Shown one piece after another: positions 37,622 through 42,997 of a stretch of DNA of 42,997 nt (position 1 is its first letter; every line of letters begins with the position of its first letter). A program made the position numbers and the translations under genes. The DNA comes from an uncultured Bacteroidales bacterium. GTDB taxonomy: Bacteria > Bacteroidota > Bacteroidia > Bacteroidales > Paludibacteraceae. The stretch is from NCBI GenBank assembly GCA_937901025.1, contig CALCGR010000147.1, positions 1 through 42,997 of the forward strand, given 5' to 3'. Under the pieces are notes generated by a model, which was not told the DNA's origin, ran no database searches, and saw only the letters and a program-made list of their open reading frames with translations.

Positions 37622-39271
37622 ATGAACGGAATTATTACCCTTTTTGCCGAAAATGCGATAGCAAGTACGATCTTGCTCTTCTCGCTGGTGATCGCCCTCG
37701 GTATGGCGTTAGGAAAACTCAAACTCGGAGGGATCTCCTTCGGCGTAGTGTTTGTGCTGTTTGTCGCTTTGGCGGTGGGGCACCTGCATTGGAACCTCGA
37801 TCCGGTGGTGGTGGATGTGCTCAAGAACCTGGGTCTGATCTTCTTTATCTACTCCGTAGGATTGCAGGTAGGACCGTCGTTCTTCTCGTCGTTTAAGCAC
37901 GGGGGACTGAAGCTCAACGCCTTGGCGGTACTCATTGCGCTCATCGGTACGGGTACGACGATTGCGCTCTTCTATATCATCAATTCCGCCTCATTACCGA
38001 TGCTGGTAGGTGTGCTCTCGGGTGCGGTGACATCAACGCCGGCGTTAGGTGCGGCGCAGGAGGCGCTGGACCAGGTAGGAGGTAATGACCCGATATCGCT
38101 CGGGTACGCAGTAGCGTATCCGGTGGGGGTACTCGGCACGATGCTGGTGATGGTGCTGCTGAAGCTGTTCTTTAAGGTAGATATACAGCAGGAGGAGGAG
38201 AAGTTGAAGGCGGAGCATAACGACGAGCAACCGGTGATGATGACGCTCAGGGTGACGAATCCGCAGGTGACGGGTAAGACGATGGCTCAGCTCAGTCACG
38301 AATTGACCACTCCTTTTATTATATCGCGCGTGATGCGCGGGGAACAGTTGCTTTTCCCCGACGGGCAGACGCAGTTGCAACTAGGCGACATCATCTTCAG
38401 CCTCACGCAAGAGGAGCACGCCTTAACCTTCCAAAAGCAGATTGGTGAACTCACGGAGTTTGAATGGAAAGACGATGATAAGGAGGGATTGGTCTCCCGC
38501 CGGATTGTGGTGACGAAGAGTAATATCAACGGCAAGAAGATCGGGGAGTTGCACCTGCGCAAGGCGTACGGGGTGAATATCACGCGGGTGAACCGTGCGG
38601 GTATCAACCTACTGGCTACGCCGGACCTCGTGCTGCAAGTAGGGGACCGGGTGATGGTGGTCGGTCCGCTGGAGAACATCCAAAAGGCGGAGCAGATGTT
38701 AGGCAACACCCTGAAGAAACTGAACGAGCCGCATATCATCACGATATTCTTAGGGATAGCCATCGGTATCGCTCTCGGGTTTGTGCCGATCTATCTGCCT
38801 AATCTCCCGATGCCGGCGCGGCTCGGTATCGCCGGCGGACCGCTGATTGTGGCTATCTGTATCGGGGCGTTCGGGTATAAGTTCAAGTTGATATCGTATA
38901 CGACGTATTCGGCGAACTTGATGCTCAGGGAAGTGGGTTTGTGCCTGTTCCTATGCAGTATCGGGCTTACGGCGGGAAGGCAGTTTGTAGATACCGTGTT
39001 CTCGGCAGAGGGACTGGTGTTCCTGCTGGCGGGGTGCGCGATTACGATCTTGCCGCCGTTGATGGTAGGGTGCGTGTTGATGGCGCGCAAGATGAATTAT
39101 TTGACGGTGGTGGGGCTCATTGCCGGGGCGCATACGAATGCGCCGCCGTTGGCGTATGCTTCGTCGCTGAGCGACAGTGACCAACCGGCCGTCGTCTATT
39201 CGACCGTCTATCCGCTCATCGTCTTCCTGCGCATCATGCTGGCGCAGATTCTCATCCTTGCTTTTGTATAA
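37622..39271 (+). CDS. AspT/YidE-family membrane antiporter with central TrkA_C domains
   Basis: The 549-residue protein has two hydrophobic blocks of about five helices each, separated by two TrkA_C-type regulatory domains (~200-370; LRVTNPQVTGKTMAQLSHE...FPDGQTQLQLGDIIF and RRIVVTKSNINGKKIGELHLRKAYGVNITRV...LQVGDRVMVVGP). Conserved membrane motifs are GLIFFIYSVGLQVGPSFFSSFKHGGLKLN, SGAVTSTPALGAA and GLIAGAHTNAPPLAYA. This matches the aspartate:alanine exchanger family (AspT, YidE/YbjL). The substrate is probably a dicarboxylate or amino acid. ATG 37622 is chosen from homology and promoter position. Confidence 0.92.
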   Translation: MNGIITLFAENAIASTILLFSLVIALGMALGKLKLGGISFGVVFVLFVALAVGHLHWNLDPVVVDVLKNLGLIFFIYSVGLQVGPSFFSSFKHGGLKLNALAVLIALIGTGTTIALFYIINSASLPMLVGVLSGAVTSTPALGAAQEALDQVGGNDPISLGYAVAYPVGVLGTMLVMVLLKLFFKVDIQQEEEKLKAEHNDEQPVMMTLRVTNPQVTGKTMAQLSHELTTPFIISRVMRGEQLLFPDGQTQLQLGDIIFSLTQEEHALTFQKQIGELTEFEWKDDDKEGLVSRRIVVTKSNINGKKIGELHLRKAYGVNITRVNRAGINLLATPDLVLQVGDRVMVVGPLENIQKAEQMLGNTLKKLNEPHIITIFLGIAIGIALGFVPIYLPNLPMPARLGIAGGPLIVAICIGAFGYKFKLISYTTYSANLMLREVGLCLFLCSIGLTAGRQFVDTVFSAEGLVFLLAGCAITILPPLMVGCVLMARKMNYLTVVGLIAGAHTNAPPLAYASSLSDSDQPAVVYSTVYPLIVFLRIMLAQILILAFV

Positions 39272-39497
39272 CCTATTTTTTTTCTTGGGTGGTCGATATA
39301 ATTCCTCTGCTCCCCAGCTCCGCTTGCTAAAAATTGGGCTGCTCACTAAAATTTTCAAACGCGCTTCCGGTTCGCTCATTGGGGGGCGCTTGGACGTGAA
39401 AATTTCTTCACGCTCCCGTCGCCTCAATTTTTTATACGCAACGCTCCTCTACGTCCGCAGAGAAAATATATCTCCCACCATATTCTCTTTATTGAAA
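39272..39497. other. Gene-free stretch after the transporter
   Basis: No credible gene. It contains a loose inverted repeat AAATTTTCA(A)ACGCGC (about 39350-39367) with GCGC...GTGAAAATTT (about 39387-39407), and GC-rich segments resembling degenerate dispersed repeats. Element A copy 3 follows at once. Confidence 0.45.
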
Positions 39498-39654
39498 GGG
39501 ACAGCCAAGCCCTTCAGGGCTTAAAGGAGCACTAATAGAGTCCCGTAGAAACAGTTGTGTCCCCGTCCGAGAAGGATGGGGGTTGGAGGGGCGACGCTGG
39601 GGAGCGTCGGTTTCCGAGGAACTGCTATTAGCGCGCACGTAAAACGGCTGTCCC
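39498..39654 (-). mobile_element. Structured inverted-repeat element A, copy 3, intergenic, opposite orientation
   Basis: Terminal inverted repeats GGGACAGCC (39498) and GGCTGTCCC (39646-39654). Read on the minus strand it matches copy 1 almost throughout (TAATAGCAG, GACGCT-CCCC-AGCGTC, CCCCATCC/GGACGGGG, CGGGACTCTATTAG). The last hairpin is AAGCCCT/AGGGCTT instead of AACGCC/GGCGTT. It is the only copy outside a gene, which shows the element is not simply part of a conserved protein domain. Confidence 0.92.
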
Positions 39655-39680
39655 TAAACGAGAGACCACAGAAGAGAAGG

Positions 39681-39728
39681 GGAGCGCCCCGCGGCAAGGG
39701 CTGACGAAACAGCCCGACGAGCGGGCGG
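39681..39728. repeat. Short hairpin module shared with the left window edge (module B)
   Basis: GAGCGCCCCGCGGCAAGGG, stem GGGCTG-ACGAAA-CAGCCC, then GACGAGCGG. Positions 14-56 have the same flanks with stem GGGGCG-ACGGAA-CGCCCC. It lies directly after element A copy 3 and before folA. Confidence 0.75.
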
Positions 39729-39745
39729 GAGAGAGGAGTATTCCG

Positions 39746-40285
39746 CTATTTTTTCCTCGTATACACCGCGAAGGTGTGGGGATAGGGATTGAGGGCATCG
39801 GCCTCTTGCCGCTCGGCACTGACGAGTTGCCAGTCCTCGGCTTTGATTTCCGGGAAGAACGTATCCGCATCTTTCCACGAATGGTGGATGTGGGTGATAT
39901 ACAGTTTATCCGCGAGCGGCATAAACTGACGATAGATTGTGCCACCGCCTATAACAAAAGCCTCATTGGGGGGTAGGGGAGTAGAGGAGTAGGGGGGTAG
40001 GGTATTCGCTAATGCTACCGCCTCTTCAATGGAATACACCACTTCGGCACCGGGGAAGGTGTGGTCGCGGTTATCGGTGATGACGATATTCCGGCGATGG
40101 GGGAGGGCATGGGTGCCGGTTAGTTTACTGACGGGGAGGCTCAGATACGTGCGCTCGCCCATGATGACGGTACTGCCCTTGGTGATCGACTTAAAGTGTT
40201 GGAGGTCATTGGGCAGATGGCAGAGTAAACCGCCCTGCTTGCCGATGGCATTCTCCTCGGATATGGCGACAATAATACTAATCAT
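39746..40285 (-). CDS. folA: Dihydrofolate reductase with a short repeat insert
   Basis: The 179-residue enzyme shows MISIIVAISEENAIGKQGGLLCHLPNDLQHFKSIT (substrate site with the catalytic acid in LPNDLQ), STVIMGERTYLSLP (NADPH site), RRNIVITDNRD and FVIGGGTIYRQFMPLADKLYITHI. It reduces dihydrofolate to tetrahydrofolate using NADPH. Residues ~95-106 (TLPPYSSTPLPP) are encoded by an 8-nt array (39970-40001) read on its pyrimidine strand. They fall just before the FVIGGG strand, where DHFRs normally have a short helix-loop. It follows thyA by 9 nt, the classic thyA-folA order. Confidence 0.95.
   Translation of the reverse strand: MISIIVAISEENAIGKQGGLLCHLPNDLQHFKSITKGSTVIMGERTYLSLPVSKLTGTHALPHRRNIVITDNRDHTFPGAEVVYSIEEAVALANTLPPYSSTPLPPNEAFVIGGGTIYRQFMPLADKLYITHIHHSWKDADTFFPEIKAEDWQLVSAERQEADALNPYPHTFAVYTRKK
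39970..40001 (+). repeat. 8-nt array inside folA (purine strand is +)
   Basis: GGGGTAGG, GGAGTAGA, GGAGTAGG, GGGGTAGG on the + strand, antisense to folA. The complementary pyrimidine units contain no stop codon in any frame, so no phase constraint applies. Confidence 0.88.
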
Positions 40286-40294
40286 AATCGTGAG

Positions 40295-41089
40295 TTATAC
40301 ACTGACTACGCCCGCGATATGGGGATGGGGATCGTAGTTCAGCAGTTCAAAATCTTCGTATTGGAATCCGAACAGGTCTTTGACGTTCGGGTTGAGGTTC
40401 ATCGTAGGCAGCGGACGCGGTTCGCGGGAGAGCTGGAGGTTCACCTGGTCAAGGTGATTGAGGTAGATATGCGCATCGCCGAAGGTATGGACATAGTCAC
40501 CTGCCTTGAGGCCCGTGACTTGCGCCATCATCTGAAGCAACAGGGCATAACTGGCGATATTAAACGGTACCCCTAAAAAGATATCCGCACTGCGCTGATA
40601 GAGTTGGAGCGAGAGGCGACCGTCGGCTACATAGAACTGGAAGAGGCAGTGGCAAGGCGGCAGAGCCATCTTATCCACTTCGGCTACGTTCCACGCGCTG
40701 ACGAGCAGTCGACGCGAGTCGGGATTGGATTTAATCTGCTCGAGGACATTCTTTATCTGGTCAATCGACCCGCCGTTATAATCCGGCCACGAACGCCATT
40801 GGTGGCCATAGACGGGACCTAATTCGCCGTGTTCATCCGCCCATTCGTTCCAGATACGTACCCCGTGGTCCTGCAGGTATTTGACGTTCGTATCGCCATT
40901 GAGGAACCAGAGGAGCTCGTAAATGATGGATTTGAGGTGGAGTTTTTTCGTAGTGAGGAGCGGAAAACCCTCCTCGAGGTTAAAACGCATCTGGTGACCA
41001 AAAACGGAAAGCGTTCCTGTTCCTGTGCGGTCGTCCTTGCGGACTCCCTCCGTGAGGACACGGCGGCATAAATCTAAGTATTGCTTCAT
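40295..41089 (-). CDS. thyA: Thymidylate synthase
   Basis: The 264-residue enzyme has the same length as E. coli ThyA. It shows DDRTGTGTLSVFGHQMRFNLEEGFPLLTTKKLHLKSIIYELLWFL, GPVYGHQWRSW, the catalytic Cys146 in LPPCHCLFQFYV, LYQRSADIFLGVPFNIASYALL and HIYLNHLDQV. It methylates dUMP to dTMP using methylene-THF, and FolA recycles the dihydrofolate produced. ATG 41089 is chosen by homology; the longer frame upstream consists of the 8-nt array translated. Confidence 0.97.
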   Translation of the reverse strand: MKQYLDLCRRVLTEGVRKDDRTGTGTLSVFGHQMRFNLEEGFPLLTTKKLHLKSIIYELLWFLNGDTNVKYLQDHGVRIWNEWADEHGELGPVYGHQWRSWPDYNGGSIDQIKNVLEQIKSNPDSRRLLVSAWNVAEVDKMALPPCHCLFQFYVADGRLSLQLYQRSADIFLGVPFNIASYALLLQMMAQVTGLKAGDYVHTFGDAHIYLNHLDQVNLQLSREPRPLPTMNLNPNVKDLFGFQYEDFELLNYDPHPHIAGVVSV

Positions 41090-41090
41090 G

Positions 41091-41122
41091 AGTGTAGGGG
41101 TGTAGAGGGGTAGAGGGGTAGG
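41091..41122 (+). repeat. 8-nt array between thyA and the OmpA-type gene
   Basis: AGTGTAGG, GGTGTAGA, GGGGTAGA, GGGGTAGG, filling nearly the whole 34-bp gap between the two minus-strand genes and abutting the stop codon of the upstream gene. Purine strand is +. Confidence 0.88.
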
Positions 41123-41123
41123 G

Positions 41124-42997
41124 TTAATATAGATGATACGTAGTTTTGAGGACTTTGAACTCGGTGCGACGGTTGAGGGCATTGCAGATCTCCTGTTTAT
41201 CGGCGGGCAAAGCGAGGATATATTCGTCGGTGAGTTCTTGTTCGATAGGGATAAACGGGTACTTCGTATGAATCGCCTTATCGGCTACGAGGGGTTTGGT
41301 TTTCCCATACCCTACGGGCGTGAGGCGTTCGGATTCGATGCCGTGTTGCGTGAGATAGGTGACAACGGACTGGGCACGTTTCTGCGAGAGTTCCATGTTA
41401 CTGACCGAGTCGCCGATGAGGTCCGTATGGGCCGATAGTTCGATGGTGATATTCGGGTTGTCGTTAAGCAGTTTGGTGAGTTGTTTGAGCCCCTGCTCCG
41501 ATGCCGGCGTCAAGTCCCATTTGCCGAACTCGAAGAAGATATTCTCCATCGTGATGGGTCGCGTGATGGGGGAGAGGGTGAAATGCTGCTCAAAGGTCTT
41601 GCTATCGCTAAGGTCGAAGGTATGCAGTTTCTCTTTCTGGTTGAGGTACCCCCGCGCAAAAGCGAGCATGAGGTAACGGGTGTCCTTTTTGAGTTTGACC
41701 TTATAGGACCCGTCGCGGCGGACCTGCAGCTTACTGTTCGTTCCATCATTGCCGACGAGTCGCAAGGAAGCGTCGGAGACGGGGTCGCCGTTGTTGTCCG
41801 TGACGGTACCTGTGACATAAAACTCCATCACGGGCAGGTCAAAGCGATAGATCTTATCGAGTCCTTTCTTATCGTTCCTATTGGAGGAGAAGAACCCGTT
41901 TTGGGAATGGCCTTCAAAGGTGATGCCGAAGTCGTCACCATTGCTGTTAAACGGCGCGCCCATATTAAAGAGGGTCCAGTGGCCCAGACTGTCGCGTGAC
42001 GCCTTGAACAAGTCGAGTCCGCCATAGCCGGGGTGCCCTTTGGAGGCGAAATAAAGGGTGCCGTCAGGATGGATACAGGGATACATCTCGTCATCGGCGG
42101 TATTAATCTCGGGTCCGAGGTTTTGGATGTCTATCCATTGTCCCTCTTCGAGGGTGGCGAAGTACAGGTCTTTACCGCCAAAACCGCCCGGCGCATCGGA
42201 AGCGAAATACAGCGTATCGCCCGTAGGGCAGAGGGACGGGTGACCGACGGTGATGGTACTGTCCTTAAACAGCGTAACCTCCTGCGGTTCGCCCCATTCG
42301 CCCGAGGCGCGGGAGGAGGTGTAGATCTTCGCTCCCAGGTCTTGTCCGTTCACGGGACAGGAGTAGGTGAGGTACATCGTTTTCCCGTCCGCGGAGAAAC
42401 AGCACGCCCCCATCTCGGGTTTGGAGGCTTGGATACCCATCGTGGTAGAAGTCGTATCCGCCTCGTCCTCCTCTTCCTCACTTACGAGTCCCTCGGCGAG
42501 GGCGATCTCGTCCCATTTGCCGGAGGCATTGAGGTGAGTGGAATATAACTGAAACGTCTGCGCACCGGTCACCGGACTGGGACGAGCGGTTTTCTTACTA
42601 TTGGACTTGGTGGATTCCTGTCGATTGGACGTGAACATCAGCGCATCCGCATCGCCGATAAAAGCAGGCGCGAAGGAGGCGGAGCGCTTTTCGTTTAATT
42701 CCTTCGCAAGGGACACTTTATACCGCGAAGTCTCCTGCTTCCACGCATTGATTTGGTTGCAAGCATAATGGCCCGCTTGGGCTACATAGTCGTCGGGATG
42801 GGACTCGAGATAGATAAGGTAGTTCTTGTCGGCATCCTTGTACTTGGCCTGGTACTGCTGCACCTGGGCTAAACGCAGATAGACAATAGAATCTGCGTAT
42901 TTATTGCGCACCGCATTCTTGTACGCATTCTCGGCTTTCGAACTATTGAGGATACGATAGCACTCGCCCTGTTGGAAGGCGACGTGCGCCTTCATCT
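41124..42997 (-). CDS. PorE-like OmpA-family protein (TPR, PD40 propeller, CNA-B, OmpA), 5' end outside the window
   Basis: At least 623 residues are present and the N-terminus is cut by the window. Domain order is TPR-like helices (AENAYKNAVRNKYADSIVYLRLAQVQQYQAKYKDADKNYLIYLESHPDD), a WD40/PD40-like propeller with repeated HPSLCPTGDTLYFASDAPGGFGGKDLYFA and HPDGTLYFASKGHPGYGGLDLFKA blades, a carboxypeptidase-regulatory/CNA-B domain (VTGTVTDNNGDPVSDASLRLVG) and an OmpA peptidoglycan-binding domain (FFEFGKWDLTPASEQGLKQLTKLL...IELSAHTDLIGDSVSNMELSQKRAQSVVTYL). This is the arrangement of PorE, the T9SS component tying the machine to peptidoglycan. Several other Bacteroidota OmpA proteins share it. 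Confidence 0.88.
   Translation of the reverse strand, partial: MKAHVAFQQGECYRILNSSKAENAYKNAVRNKYADSIVYLRLAQVQQYQAKYKDADKNYLIYLESHPDDYVAQAGHYACNQINAWKQETSRYKVSLAKELNEKRSASFAPAFIGDADALMFTSNRQESTKSNSKKTARPSPVTGAQTFQLYSTHLNASGKWDEIALAEGLVSEEEEDEADTTSTTMGIQASKPEMGACCFSADGKTMYLTYSCPVNGQDLGAKIYTSSRASGEWGEPQEVTLFKDSTITVGHPSLCPTGDTLYFASDAPGGFGGKDLYFATLEEGQWIDIQNLGPEINTADDEMYPCIHPDGTLYFASKGHPGYGGLDLFKASRDSLGHWTLFNMGAPFNSNGDDFGITFEGHSQNGFFSSNRNDKKGLDKIYRFDLPVMEFYVTGTVTDNNGDPVSDASLRLVGNDGTNSKLQVRRDGSYKVKLKKDTRYLMLAFARGYLNQKEKLHTFDLSDSKTFEQHFTLSPITRPITMENIFFEFGKWDLTPASEQGLKQLTKLLNDNPNITIELSAHTDLIGDSVSNMELSQKRAQSVVTYLTQHGIESERLTPVGYGKTKPLVADKAIHTKYPFIPIEQELTDEYILALPADKQEICNALNRRTEFKVLKTTYHLY

Noticed and set aside
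39177..39524. A 115-codon frame spanning the end of the transporter gene and the repeat region
   Set aside because: It starts out of frame inside the transporter gene and runs into element A; composition is low-complexity and there is no promoter.

Overview
The window looks like a Bacteroidales chromosome segment (phylum Bacteroidota), probably from an uncultured gut or rumen-type lineage. This rests on three things. Ten promoters share the Bacteroidota layout (a TTTG-like -33 box and a TAnnTTTGC -7 box), nine of them with a spacer of exactly 20 nt. Two type IX secretion-associated proteins are present (a DUF5103/plug-type protein and a PorE-like OmpA protein). The export machinery is of the Bacteroidota kind, with two Wza-like lipoproteins and a Wzc-like tyrosine kinase. 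No rRNA, tRNA or CRISPR array was found.

Layout. 1-1137: the end of a dispersed repeat, a u-spanin-like lipoprotein and a convergent ferritin. 1440-4867: an MBOAT O-acyltransferase, its SGNH-like partner and a family 2 glycosyltransferase. 4966-8420: an AT-rich, defence-like island with an ABC/RloC-type ATPase and a small-ORF plus ADP-ribosyltransferase-like pair. 8621-9124: a long structured repeat. 9259-19617: a surface-polysaccharide cluster (GT2, multi-spanning GT-C-like protein, TupA-type ATP-grasp, two GT4, WbpP-type epimerase, asparagine-synthetase-like amidotransferase, HAD phosphatase, hexapeptide acetyltransferase, DUF354). 19621-23177: two further structured repeats, a broken AAA ATPase, an aspartate aminotransferase and an AbiEi/AbiEii pair. 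23186-30903: a tightly packed operon (nucleotidyltransferase-like, FemAB-like, FAD/Fe-S dehydrogenase, NodB-like deacetylase, initiating sugar transferase). 31005-36259: WbpB-like dehydrogenase, two export lipoproteins and the tyrosine kinase. 36256-42997: DUF5103 (minus), an AspT/YidE-type transporter (plus), then folA, thyA and a PorE-like gene (minus).

How the genes fit together. WbpP and WbpB act on UDP-GlcNAc-derived uronic acids, the AsnB-like enzyme probably amidates a uronic acid, the glycosyltransferases extend a lipid-linked unit started by the sugar transferase at 29404, and the Wza/Wzc-like proteins export it. No Wzx flippase, obvious Wzy polymerase or UDP-GlcNAc 6-dehydrogenase lies in the window, so the pathway needs genes elsewhere.

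The most unusual content is repetitive DNA written into proteins. (i) A ~155-163 bp element with terminal inverted repeats and nested stems occurs three times; two copies are read through in the same frame in adjacent genes, and their stems differ by compensatory changes. (ii) Degenerate 7-nt and 8-nt purine arrays (14 of them, all purine on the + strand) lie inside and between genes. Inside + strand genes the stop-containing units avoid the one phase that would terminate, and several natural stop codons lie in such arrays. (iii) A 37-nt GC-rich palindromic insert occurs twice in one glycosyltransferase. (iv) 22-nt hairpin repeats and 14-nt tandem repeats sit in the FemAB-like gene. (v) A long intergenic element family swaps hairpin stems while keeping pairing. 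Together these suggest an active, structure-based process of repeat insertion tolerated inside coding sequence, comparable in outcome to Rickettsia palindromic elements but different in sequence.
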